Source: a virus. Taken from it: a stretch of DNA of 23,546 bases. Under the pieces are notes generated by a model. That model saw only the letters and a program-made list of their open reading frames with translations, searched no databases and was not told the origin of the DNA. Positions 1 through 8,395 of the stretch are shown one piece after another. A program made the translations under genes and the position numbers. The DNA lies in IMG/VR virus record IMGVR_UViG_3300011013_001803, positions 1 through 23,546 of that record; one strand, written 5' to 3'. Numbering within the stretch: position 1 is the first letter of the stretch; every line of letters starts with the position of its first letter.

Positions 1-3000
1 GAGCATTGCGTTTGCCTGGGCCTCGCTGAGCTCCCGATCCTGATGCCAGCGTGCCACCAGTTCTTCAGCCGTGGAGCCAATTCGCTTGTTCCCCCTGGGT
101 GAGAAGACCTGGTTATTCATCGCCGCTCGAGCGTTAGCCGGACCGGCGTGCTGAAGGGCCATCATCATGTCGTAGACCCGCCTGCCCTCACCGGGGTCTT
201 TTCCGCTAACGGCCAGCATGTCGTTGTCGTAGTCCTTGCCGATGTCGTTCTTGTCGACGAACATTCGGTAGAACTTCTTCGCACCACCGTGTACCCGCTC
301 CAGCAGGAACTCAAATGGCGTGACAGCAGATGGCTGGCGGTTCTTTCCAGGCTGGAAGTCAATCTGGTCTTCCATGCGAAAGTCACTGCCACTCTTACGC
401 CAGGCCGTAATGTGCTGCTGGAGCTGGCGAATCGAGTCCGCTTGGGCGGGATGGTCGTCCAGCCACTCCACCATGTGTTTGCTGAACTCAGGGGCCAGCG
501 GTGGCTCACCTTCAGTCTCTTCAACCAGCACGTTGGGATTGGTCCAGTACAGTCGCATGAACTCAGCGAAACCCTCGTGGAGGCGACCCTTGCCCTGTGC
601 CACCAGTTTCTTGTCGTAGTCGAGCTTAGTTAGCTCGATCTGGGCCTTGTGCGGGGCGCTGTTGTAGATCTTGGAGTCCGTGGAGGTATCGACATGGTGG
701 GCCAGCTCGTGTGTGTGCACAGCCACATCGGCGCTGGCTGTCGATTTAAAGCGTGCCCAGAGCGACTTGAGCTTATGGATGCCCAAAGCTTTCTTCAGTT
801 GGATTCGGCCACGGGCGAGCTTGAGGCCAAACAGGCGCTCCATAGAGGCCAGAATCTCGTGGTGGCTTTCTGGCTTCAGGCGTGGGTCGTTGGGCTCCTG
901 GAGTGGGATCTTGGGAGCGCCGGGTGACATGCGGTCAGCGTCTGTGCTGGAGGCGTCGGCCGCGAACGGTCGCTCTACCTCTGCGGTCGGACTGTCCACA
1001 ATGGGGCCATCGTCCGGCATCATGGCTCGCTCTTGGCTGGCCAGCATCGGTTTGGCGAACACCTTTCGCAGGGCGTCACGAGAGCCCGACACGTTCGACT
1101 CATGCAACTGCTCAAGTTGACCCTGGGCCTTCTCATCACCAGCGGCGGCCTTCTTGGCCAGGCGAGTGATACTGCCCTTGCGAATGGTTAACTCGCCCTT
1201 GGACCAGTTGAGCGTACCGTCAGCCACTTGACCTTCTGCGGCTTGTTTGACCTCTTCAGCGATCGAGATCCAATCTGGCCCAGCGGTCTGTGGGTCAGGC
1301 AATTGCTCGTCGTTGGGCTTACGGGACAGCACCGTCTGGGCCTCGGTGACGACCTGCTCTTGCTCTGGGGGAACGATGTCCTGGGGTAGATTACCCCGCT
1401 GTTCGGGCGAGGCTTCAGGTTGAGCGACTGGCACCTCAGACTGGGGAGCCATTTCTGGTGGTAGCCCAGGATCGCCTGCCTGTGCGGCCAGTGGCCCAAG
1501 GTCCGCCTCAGCGAGTTGTTCGTCCGTCAGGTCTTCCAACTGACCTTGGGCCTCCGGTTCGGCCATCTTGGTCGCTGCACCCGCCATCGCACGTAGCCAA
1601 AAGTCGATACGACTATCCTCGTCCTGCGCTACGTCCAGACCCTGCTCTTTGAACCACTTGGTCGTCGGAATGCCCTCCACGGTGGCCAGTTTGTCCGCGT
1701 TGTCGTGGCCCCACTTCCAGGGACTGATCTCGTCGTACTCAGGGGCACCCATGTAGTTCGCTGCACCCTTGCCAGCACCCATGAGGGAGAACGCGATGGC
1801 CATCTGGCTGAGCTCTCGAAACCCCTCGCCGAAGTCCTTGGGCGTGAGCAACTTGCCTGCGGTACCGAAGTTGTCCTCGAAGCCAAGGGCACCTGAGGTG
1901 AGCTGCTGGGCCAGTTCTTCGCTCAACTCGCCAACGAGTCCATCAAACTGCCCATGCTTGTACAGATCGGCGATCTGCTTGGGAGTCTTCCCCTTACGGA
2001 TGAGTCGGTCAATGATTGCCGCCTTAAACCCCTTCTTCACCTGGTCCTCACCCCAGGCCATCTGCTTCAATATGGGGAGCTTGGTCAACGTGGCACCCAG
2101 TGACTCGCCGGCCACCTCGACGAAGTGCGACCCCAGTGCCTTGCCGAACTTGTCCAGCGTGGGATCCATCTTGGAGTTCATGACGGAATCGAGCATCCGA
2201 ATGTCGCTCAGGCTGTACTGAGGCTTCTTCCATGACTTCTCAGCGACCTTGGCTGGTAGTCGCCACGAAGCCATAGCGGCCGCTCGAGTGCTCTCACCCG
2301 CGGTCCAGAGTGCCAGCTTGCCACCCAGCCCACGGAGGCCCTTCGCCTTAGTGAGCTTCTTTAGGCCAGCCTTGCCAAGCTGCTTCAGCACGGCTTTCTT
2401 TAGCACCACTCGTCCGGCAGTGGCAATTCCACGGGTCATGTAGAATTCTGCGGCCAAGCCGGGGAGCATTGCGGCTTGGCGTCCGGCACCTTCGGCGAAA
2501 CCGCTCCAGGTCTTCTTTCGCTCTTCCGCACGCTTCTGCTCGGCTAGTTGGTGAGCTGTTTCTTTAAAGGACTTGCTCGTCGCGCGACCCTCCTGAACAG
2601 AATCAATCGCCCCTGAAGCATCCAAACTGTTAGCTACGTCAACAACTGAACCAGAAACTGGCACCTGTTTAAGCCAGAATCTCAGATACGAACCTTTGTC
2701 CTCATTGACGGCTTGCCGAAGAGCGTCTCGCTTGATCTTGTCGCCATGCACCGTCCACAGGGTGGCAGGGCCAGCGCCTGAAGGGCCCTCATTGGGGACG
2801 GTGTCGTGTATGTCGTCCAGCTCAAAGAAGTGTGACTTGCTCTCCACTGGGGCAAGGTCGTACCACTGCTTTGTCGGCTTCGATCGATCGATACCACGAA
2901 CCCTGATCTGGCCCATAGGATCCAGATAGGCCGTACCTCGCTGCAGTGCGTTCCAATCCTCTTCCTCGTGGCCAAAGCGGACGCGAGGGGGCTCTGGACC

Positions 3001-3051
3001 GGCGAAGTGGACTGGCTCAAGGTCGAAGAGTTCGGAAGAGAAATCTGGCAT
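1..3051 (-). CDS. Giant internal virion / polyvalent-type protein with HExxH motif (C-terminus beyond window)
   Basis: I read this minus-strand frame codon by codon from the ATG at 3051 to the window edge: 1,017 codons with no stop, so the C-terminus lies outside. The start is supported by AGGAG seven bases upstream. Residues ~150-400 are Ala/Lys/Gly-rich, with helical, weakly hydrophobic stretches as in phage proteins ejected with DNA. Residues ~500-620 are a Pro/Gln/Glu-rich linker. Residues 781-785 read HELAH, a zinc-protease HExxH motif, followed by H-V-D. About 40 residues later comes HEGFAEF (825-831), whose glutamates could supply the third zinc ligand of a gluzincin-type site. This combination is familiar from very large multidomain phage proteins (large polyvalent proteins, internal virion proteins). 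It is the last visible gene of the late operon, after the Gln-rich internal protein. An ejection or virion protease role is inferred; the exact family is not certain. Confidence 0.85.
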   Translation of the reverse strand, partial: MPDFSSELFDLEPVHFAGPEPPRVRFGHEEEDWNALQRGTAYLDPMGQIRVRGIDRSKPTKQWYDLAPVESKSHFFELDDIHDTVPNEGPSGAGPATLWTVHGDKIKRDALRQAVNEDKGSYLRFWLKQVPVSGSVVDVANSLDASGAIDSVQEGRATSKSFKETAHQLAEQKRAEERKKTWSGFAEGAGRQAAMLPGLAAEFYMTRGIATAGRVVLKKAVLKQLGKAGLKKLTKAKGLRGLGGKLALWTAGESTRAAAMASWRLPAKVAEKSWKKPQYSLSDIRMLDSVMNSKMDPTLDKFGKALGSHFVEVAGESLGATLTKLPILKQMAWGEDQVKKGFKAAIIDRLIRKGKTPKQIADLYKHGQFDGLVGELSEELAQQLTSGALGFEDNFGTAGKLLTPKDFGEGFRELSQMAIAFSLMGAGKGAANYMGAPEYDEISPWKWGHDNADKLATVEGIPTTKWFKEQGLDVAQDEDSRIDFWLRAMAGAATKMAEPEAQGQLEDLTDEQLAEADLGPLAAQAGDPGLPPEMAPQSEVPVAQPEASPEQRGNLPQDIVPPEQEQVVTEAQTVLSRKPNDEQLPDPQTAGPDWISIAEEVKQAAEGQVADGTLNWSKGELTIRKGSITRLAKKAAAGDEKAQGQLEQLHESNVSGSRDALRKVFAKPMLASQERAMMPDDGPIVDSPTAEVERPFAADASSTDADRMSPGAPKIPLQEPNDPRLKPESHHEILASMERLFGLKLARGRIQLKKALGIHKLKSLWARFKSTASADVAVHTHELAHHVDTSTDSKIYNSAPHKAQIELTKLDYDKKLVAQGKGRLHEGFAEFMRLYWTNPNVLVEETEGEPPLAPEFSKHMVEWLDDHPAQADSIRQLQQHITAWRKSGSDFRMEDQIDFQPGKNRQPSAVTPFEFLLERVHGGAKKFYRMFVDKNDIGKDYDNDMLAVSGKDPGEGRRVYDMMMALQHAGPANARAAMNNQVFSPRGNKRIGSTAEELVARWHQDRELSEAQANAML
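1383..1397. repeat. Dispersed 15-bp palindrome, copy 1 (inside giant protein gene)
   Basis: GGGGTAGATTACCCC: six-base arms GGGGTA/TACCCC around a 3-base centre. It lies inside the 3051-to-1 gene, where the minus strand reads Gly-Asn-Leu-Pro across it. Confidence 0.85.
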
Positions 3052-3084
3052 GGTCGTCTCCTGGTACGACCATCTTACAGACGC

Positions 3085-3099
3085 GGGGTAGATTACCCC
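3085..3099. repeat. Dispersed 15-bp palindrome, copy 2 (intergenic)
   Basis: GGGGTAGATTACCCC, identical to copy 1. It fills the 50-bp gap between the stop of the 537-aa gene (3102) and the ATG at 3051, and sits upstream of that gene's Shine-Dalgarno. Confidence 0.9.
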
Positions 3100-3101
3100 A
3101 G

Positions 3102-4715
3102 TTACTGAGAGGGAACCGTATAGGCCCGGCGAATCACGGTTCCGTCAGCTTGGCGAATCTTGATCGCCATGACCTGCTTTCCGCCTATGGACATCTGCTG
3201 GCCAGGGAATTGGCCTGATGTTCGTGCCGCGTTGAATTCATCCATGGTCATCACCGGAATGTGCGGATCGAGCTCACTGGCACGCTGGCGGACCCGAACC
3301 ACGTCCTTGGCTCGCTTGATCCACGCCTTACGCTTCTCGGCACCAACCATCTTCAGGCCAACACTCTTCCAGTTCGTGCGACTGGGCTCATCTGGCATGG
3401 CCATCACCATTTGCTCTCTGCCAACCGCCCAAGCGTCGGGGGACACGTCACCGATGTCGTGCGACTTCCCGGGTGCCGGATCGGGGACCATCTTCTGCTG
3501 AGGACCGGCTGGACGCTGGGTATCCTGAGGTGAGGGTGATGGCTGCTGTGGCTGGGCCTGAGGGGCCATCTGTGGCTGCATGGACTGAGGTTGGTTTCCC
3601 CACTCACCCATCTGGGATCGTAGGTGCTGCTCAGCAGACGGATCAACACCAAGCATTCCTTGCTGGAACGTAGTCTCAGCGCGAGACTCGTTCTGTATCT
3701 GGTCGACCGTCATTTTCTTCTGTCGGACACGCTGGATGATTTGCTCATTGGTCACCGGAGCGGGGGCTTTGTCTACGCCGGCAGTCACCTGAGCCTGAGC
3801 CTGAGCTTCCAGTTCTCGCTTGGCCAGTTCCCACTCTTTGTTGAAGTCCCACTTATACGCACCGAGGCCAGCCGGGATGCCATCCTTGTCCGGTTCGCTC
3901 ATCCGCTCTCGCTCACCGCGATACGTGATTTGCCACCGAACACCCTTGTCGTCCGTATAGGTCGCACCCGTCCAGCGATGGCCGGCTTGCGAATACTTCA
4001 TCCCATTAGGCGTGCGGACGTTAATGCCCGCTGGTCCCAGTGCACCATTGGGGTTCATCTCTGGGTGGAACGCTTTGGGGTTCTTCTGTGGGTCGTACTC
4101 AGGGGCCAGCCATTCCCATGGTGGGAGCTCTGGCTGTTTGGCGTACTGTGGCGAATTGAGGGCCATTTTCCGCCTGGCCAGCTTCATGAACGCCAGCTCT
4201 TTCTCGGCTGGGTTCAGGGTGTCATCGCCCGTGATCCGGTCTTCCATTTCGCGGATCTTGCGAGCCAGGGTCTGACCGTTGGGATTGAGCATCTGGCCAG
4301 GGTTTTGGTACGCCTGCTCGGCCGCCGTGATCTTGTCGGCGTCACGGTGGTTCGAATAGGCGACCTGCTGCTGGTGCCGCTGGTCGTTGAGATACTCGTA
4401 GTTGTCACGCACGCCCTGATTTCGCATTTGGGTCAGGGCCGTGGTGTTCTGAAACTGCTGCTGCTGCCTTAGTGCCTGCTGGTTGGCTCCATAGAGCATG
4501 CGAGCGTTGGCTGCGTCCAGTGCTTGCTGTCGACCGAACACCTGAGCGCCGAGTTGTTGCTGGAACTGGTTCTGCTGCTGGGCCATGCGAGCGTTGGCCA
4601 GAGCGATCTCTTGCTGTCTAGCTTGGCGTCGTTCGGCCCAGTTGCGCTGGCCAGCCAGGTGCGCAGCTTCACCCATTCGCTCATAGTCAACGTTGGGAGC
4701 GATTGTGATCGGCAT
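3102..4715 (-). CDS. Gln-rich putative internal virion protein, 537 aa
   Basis: The ATG at 4715 directly abuts the TAG of the upstream gene (TAGATG), with GGAAGG about eight bases ahead, so the two are translationally coupled. Residues ~20-125 are a Gln/Ala/Arg-rich helical region with runs such as QQQNQFQQQ, probably coiled coil. The middle (~190-300) looks globular, with Trp/Tyr-rich segments. Residues ~375-410 are a Pro/Gln-rich linker, and the last ~120 residues form a second basic globular segment ending in YTVPSQ. No enzymatic motif is visible. Between the Gly-rich protein and the giant HExxH protein, in the slot after the tail hub, podoviruses encode internal or ejection proteins, so that role is inferred from composition and place. 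I cannot assign a named family. Confidence 0.85.
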   Translation of the reverse strand: MPITIAPNVDYERMGEAAHLAGQRNWAERRQARQQEIALANARMAQQQNQFQQQLGAQVFGRQQALDAANARMLYGANQQALRQQQQFQNTTALTQMRNQGVRDNYEYLNDQRHQQQVAYSNHRDADKITAAEQAYQNPGQMLNPNGQTLARKIREMEDRITGDDTLNPAEKELAFMKLARRKMALNSPQYAKQPELPPWEWLAPEYDPQKNPKAFHPEMNPNGALGPAGINVRTPNGMKYSQAGHRWTGATYTDDKGVRWQITYRGERERMSEPDKDGIPAGLGAYKWDFNKEWELAKRELEAQAQAQVTAGVDKAPAPVTNEQIIQRVRQKKMTVDQIQNESRAETTFQQGMLGVDPSAEQHLRSQMGEWGNQPQSMQPQMAPQAQPQQPSPSPQDTQRPAGPQQKMVPDPAPGKSHDIGDVSPDAWAVGREQMVMAMPDEPSRTNWKSVGLKMVGAEKRKAWIKRAKDVVRVRQRASELDPHIPVMTMDEFNAARTSGQFPGQQMSIGGKQVMAIKIRQADGTVIRRAYTVPSQ

Positions 4716-7700
4716 CTAGGTACCTTCCATAGTCTGGCGAAGCAACTGTGATAGCGGGTGATCAGGTAGTTCTGTCACGAAGTGGTCACCGAGTGCCGCC
4801 ACTGAAATTCCCAGTTGGTTGGCAATCTGCGACATGACTGCATCCAGGCCTTGGTCTTGTACTGCTTGCATTCCACCCATTAGTGAAAACACACTCTGGA
4901 CAGCCTGAGTTGGCGAACCTGACGGCCCAGTGGGTCCTGGAGGGTTGCCGGATATTGGCGGCAATACGTTGGGGCTGATCCCGGCCACGTTGGGTCCCGG
5001 TTGGGCGGGCGGGAAGTTCCCAGGGTTGCCGCCTGGCTGGAATCCTGCTGGCGGACCTTGGCTATAGGGCGACTGAGGGTTCCAAGGGGGCGTCTCGTTG
5101 AGGAACCCTGGAATCTGACTCACGCCGCCTGGGGGCAGTGGCTGGGCTGGGGGTAGATTACCCCCGCCTCCCATCGGACCCTGTGGACGAGGTTGGCCGC
5201 CTCCACCAAATCCTCCACCACCGCCTGGAATGAAGCCGAAGGGGTTTGGCTGTTGTGCTGGCTGGTAGTTAAACCCACCTCCACCAGGACCAGCTTGGCC
5301 GAATTGACCAGCCAGTTGCAAGTAACGGCCTACGTCAGGATACGGCTGGTTGAGCCTTTCCATGAACTGAAGCGTGTCACCCGTTCCTCGCTCGTCGTAG
5401 TTGAGGGCGTCGGCTGCCGTGTTGGCGTCCCAGTTCAGACGTTCGCGACGAAGCATTTCGTTGAGTCGCCGCATGTCGGTCGACTCGCCCTCACGCAACC
5501 CTCGATCGAGTGCGGACATGACGGTCGTGCCTGTGAGGCCACGGCTGATCATGTTCTGCAGTGCATTGCTGGCTTTCTGCTGGTATCGCTGGCTGATGTC
5601 TTGCCGAGCACTGTCGCCCAGTCCTTCAAGGTTTGAAAGGACGTTCGCGCGACGGTTACGCCACCCTTGCGAGAGGTCTTGTTGGCGACCCAGGTAGCCA
5701 CCTTGTGCCGCTTCGGTATCGCTCTCGCCACCACGGATGGTCTCGTAACGCTTCCGCTCTTCTTCTCGCCGTTGGTCGACCGCTTGCTGGAAGTTCTCGG
5801 GGATCGTTAGAGGGCGAGTAGATGAGCCACCAGCACTTCCTGACCCTGGCTTGATGTTCTGCCACCCAGCACTTCCGCTTGAGCTGCCAGTGACGATGTT
5901 CTCAGGGTACTGCGAGTCGAATCGGTCGCTGATGATGTCACCAGGGGTCATTGGGCCTCCCCGTCGAGTGGCCCGTGTCCCGCCAGCTTGAGACCCCGTG
6001 CGACGCTGCTGTGGAATGCCAGGGATTCGCCCCTCAAGACGAGCCTGTACGGCCTCTCGGTCGACCGGATCATCACCAGCCAGTTCGCCCTCTGTATACA
6101 TCGAGGTGTCGAGCCTGGGACTGGTGAACGCTCGGTTGACTGCGGCCTGCCGTAGTGACGGAGGCGTGCTGGCGACCGGAGGCGAGGGAATGGAGGAACC
6201 CTCGCCTCCGGCTACTGCGGCGGAGCGTGATTCACCTTCACCAAGCACCGTTCCGTCAACGGGTGGTGGTGTACGCATGCCGGCGACTCGGTCTCGCCAG
6301 CCGTTGATAGATTGAAAATTACCACCAGCGGTACCCATGCTGTTGAACATGTCGTTCTTGAGCTGATTCAACTCACGGGCACGGGGTAGATTACCCTCTT
6401 TGAGAGCACTCTGGATGTCTGGCATCAGGCTAGTGGCGATGCGGCCAAGAGGACTGTTGACTCGCTTGTAGGAGCCGCCGTCTCCCTCGATCGACGTTTG
6501 AGTGCTTTGGTACGGTTCCTCGGGGTTGCGATCGAATGTACGGCCAGTCCTGGTGTCAAACCACTGGCCTGTGGTCGACTTCTTGAATCGGCCAGACGTG
6601 CTCGTCTCTGGCTTGAATCCCTCGGGAGCCTGCAATCCTGACGAGATCCTCTGCTGTTGAGGCTGGCCCCCGGGACTCGCCTGAGGGGAGGACATAGGAA
6701 ACTGGCCGCCTACCTGGACATTGTCCAGCAGACTTTGGTGGGGTGACGCTGGCGTGCCGTCGCCAAACTGTGGATTCATCGGTGTGTCGCCAAATATCTG
6801 ATCTTGGCCCTGTGATTGCTGTTCGCCTATCCACGCTTGTTGATCCCAGAATGGCAAGTCCTGCGGAACATTTTGCTGTACCTCAGCCTTCCATTTGGCC
6901 AGTTCCCTGTGCCTCTTGAGACGGTTGTCCCAATCGTCTCGGGTTGCATCGACCGGCCTATCTGGCATCTGGTCCATACCGCTACGATCCAGCGTCCCCC
7001 ACTTGCCCAGGCGATCTTGCTTCATCTGATCCAGCGACTCCATCACAGGGGGCGTCCCCATCGGGAGTGACTGGTTGGGACTAATCATGTGCGACGGCGA
7101 TCCGATCTGGCCAGCGAATCCTGGCTGACCACGTGCACCGCCCATCTGTGGGTTGATCGAGGCTGATTGCTGAGATCCGCCACCGGGAGCTCGACTGGGT
7201 GCTTGAGCGATCGGTTGACCAAAGGAATCGAATCCTGGCTGGCCGGCGTTCGGATGAGCCTGTAGGCCAGTGTTGCTCCGTGGGCTGACTTGGGCGCCAG
7301 TGGATGGATCTGTGTTCATCTGGCCAGGGCCGGTTGGACCGCCACCCATGCCGCCACCAGGTGTCATGCCGCCTCCCATCGGACCAGGCATTCCACCACC
7401 CATCCCGCCGCCTGGAACCATTCCGCCACCCATTGGCCCCGGCTGGCCGCCAGGCATTACGCCACTTGGATTAACACCACCCACGCCTGGACCTCCCGTG
7501 AGAGAGGGTGGTCCAGACTGGGTGGACGTGGCTGGACGGAATACAGGGGAAGGACTGCCAGGCTGAGCGCCGCCTGGCATCCCGATTCCGCCCATTGGCG
7601 AGCCGTCAACTTGTCCGATTTGTGGTGGCCCTTGATTCATTCCACCCGGCATACCGCCACCCATACCACCTGCTTGGCCGCCTGGCATCGTTCCCATTCC

Positions 7701-8099
7701 GCCGCCCATGCCACCCATCGGCATTCCACCACCTGCTCCCATGCCGCCACCAGGCATACCCTGAGGCGAGCCGGGTTGACCTGGCGTAGATGCTGGTTGG
7801 CCACCACCCATCACCATCGGACGAGTCAACCCTGGTGCTTGACCTGGCGAACCGGATCCAAACGGTGGTGCACTTCCGCCCCACTGGTTTTGGTACACAC
7901 CGCCGCCTGGACGCTGACTGGTGATTGCAGGAACGCTGGACTGGCCTGACAGTTGTCCGTCCATTCCACCCTGCATTCCACCGCCTATGCCGCCCATTTG
8001 TCCGGCTTGGCCTGACATTCCACCACCCATTGCATCCATCTGAGGGTACGCACGTTTGGTGGGCCGGCCAGTTGGAAATCGAGCCATCATTGTGGTCAT
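4716..8099 (-). CDS. Very long Gly/Met/Pro/Gln-rich virion protein with a conserved helical segment
   Basis: The frame opens at an ATG at 8129 that overlaps the previous stop (TAATG). An in-frame ATG at 8099 has AGGAAAG at ideal distance, so I prefer it (1,127 aa); the longer form is 1,137 aa. Roughly the first 330 residues are low-complexity, with repeated GGGM, GGMGGGM and PGGM units plus Gln and Pro. The middle is Ser/Thr/Arg-rich and probably disordered. Residues ~790-945 (long-form numbering) are different: charged, helical, with RYQQKASNALQNMISRGLTG and a later LQFMERLNQPYPDVGRYL, and look like a folded conserved unit. A second Gly/Pro-rich stretch and a short helical tail (SQIANQLGISVAALGD) finish it. 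Placed between the tail hub and internal virion proteins, it is probably virion-associated; the function is unknown. Palindrome copies 3 and 4 lie inside. Confidence 0.85.
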   Translation of the reverse strand: MTTMMARFPTGRPTKRAYPQMDAMGGGMSGQAGQMGGIGGGMQGGMDGQLSGQSSVPAITSQRPGGGVYQNQWGGSAPPFGSGSPGQAPGLTRPMVMGGGQPASTPGQPGSPQGMPGGGMGAGGGMPMGGMGGGMGTMPGGQAGGMGGGMPGGMNQGPPQIGQVDGSPMGGIGMPGGAQPGSPSPVFRPATSTQSGPPSLTGGPGVGGVNPSGVMPGGQPGPMGGGMVPGGGMGGGMPGPMGGGMTPGGGMGGGPTGPGQMNTDPSTGAQVSPRSNTGLQAHPNAGQPGFDSFGQPIAQAPSRAPGGGSQQSASINPQMGGARGQPGFAGQIGSPSHMISPNQSLPMGTPPVMESLDQMKQDRLGKWGTLDRSGMDQMPDRPVDATRDDWDNRLKRHRELAKWKAEVQQNVPQDLPFWDQQAWIGEQQSQGQDQIFGDTPMNPQFGDGTPASPHQSLLDNVQVGGQFPMSSPQASPGGQPQQQRISSGLQAPEGFKPETSTSGRFKKSTTGQWFDTRTGRTFDRNPEEPYQSTQTSIEGDGGSYKRVNSPLGRIATSLMPDIQSALKEGNLPRARELNQLKNDMFNSMGTAGGNFQSINGWRDRVAGMRTPPPVDGTVLGEGESRSAAVAGGEGSSIPSPPVASTPPSLRQAAVNRAFTSPRLDTSMYTEGELAGDDPVDREAVQARLEGRIPGIPQQRRTGSQAGGTRATRRGGPMTPGDIISDRFDSQYPENIVTGSSSGSAGWQNIKPGSGSAGGSSTRPLTIPENFQQAVDQRREEERKRYETIRGGESDTEAAQGGYLGRQQDLSQGWRNRRANVLSNLEGLGDSARQDISQRYQQKASNALQNMISRGLTGTTVMSALDRGLREGESTDMRRLNEMLRRERLNWDANTAADALNYDERGTGDTLQFMERLNQPYPDVGRYLQLAGQFGQAGPGGGGFNYQPAQQPNPFGFIPGGGGGFGGGGQPRPQGPMGGGGNLPPAQPLPPGGVSQIPGFLNETPPWNPQSPYSQGPPAGFQPGGNPGNFPPAQPGPNVAGISPNVLPPISGNPPGPTGPSGSPTQAVQSVFSLMGGMQAVQDQGLDAVMSQIANQLGISVAALGDHFVTELPDHPLSQLLRQTMEGT
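5150..5164. repeat. Dispersed 15-bp palindrome, copy 3 (inside Gly-rich protein gene)
   Basis: GGGGTAGATTACCCC, here flanked by one more G and C, giving seven-base arms over 5149-5165. The coding strand again reads Gly-Asn-Leu-Pro. Confidence 0.85.
6383..6397. repeat. Dispersed 15-bp palindrome, copy 4 (inside Gly-rich protein gene)
   Basis: GGGGTAGATTACCCT, one mismatch at the outermost base. The coding strand reads Glu-Gly-Asn-Leu-Pro. Confidence 0.8.
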
Positions 8100-8128
8100 C
8101 GGGTCTTTCCTGCAGCAGTTTTGCTTCA

Positions 8129-8395
8129 TTAGGGAACGATCGTTCCTGTGGCGTCTACCCAGTTTGTTCCATCAAACCAAAGCGGCAGGCCAGCGTCTGT
8201 GTCAAATACGTGGCCATGTAGTGCCTCGGCGGCCGAGAGGGCTTGTCTCTGAACCGCAGTATAGTGCGGAATCCTCGCCACGATCGGTGGTTCCACGTCG
8301 CTGTAGAAGTCGCTCCCAGCGAGACGACCAGCGCCTCGCCTAGCGCGAGAACAACCTCGTGGGTCACGGGGAAACCCGCCGCGTGGCTCAGCCAT
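8129..8395 (-). CDS. Small virion-associated protein, 88 aa
   Basis: The ATG at 8395 overlaps the stop of the tail hub gene (TAATG), and its own stop overlaps the ATG at 8129 in the same way, so it is wedged in a translationally coupled trio. The N-terminal ~30 residues are Arg/Gly-rich. The C-terminal part (HVFDTDAGLPLWFDGTNWV) carries the phage motif of a tag for display data such as D-T-x-x-G-x-P-L-W-F-D-G-T-x-W, seen at the ends of many phage structural and tail-associated proteins. A structural role near the tail hub is likely; nothing more specific can be said. Confidence 0.75.
   Translation of the reverse strand: MAEPRGGFPRDPRGCSRARRGAGRLAGSDFYSDVEPPIVARIPHYTAVQRQALSAAEALHGHVFDTDAGLPLWFDGTNWVDATGTIVP
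8134..8145. repeat. 12-bp palindrome GAACGATCGTTC, copy A
   Basis: A perfect palindrome that extends to 14 bp here (GGAACGATCGTTCC, 8133-8146). It covers the end of the 88-aa gene, just upstream of the Gly-rich gene's start. The same 12-mer recurs at 11648-11659. Confidence 0.5.

Noticed and set aside
148-633. Plus-strand open frame of 161 codons and neighbours up to 2443
   Set aside because: Antisense to the giant protein gene, which is continuous in one minus frame from 3051 to the edge; composition of the plus frames is unnatural and no ribosome-binding sites are seen.
3624-4472. Plus-strand frame of 282 codons
   Set aside because: Lies wholly antisense to the Gln-rich 537-aa gene; an open antisense frame is expected from its GC-rich codon use.
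7290-7949. Plus-strand frame of 219 codons rich in His, Thr and Trp
   Set aside because: Antisense product of the GGGM repeats; the His/Thr/Ala pattern is just the complement of glycine and methionine codons.
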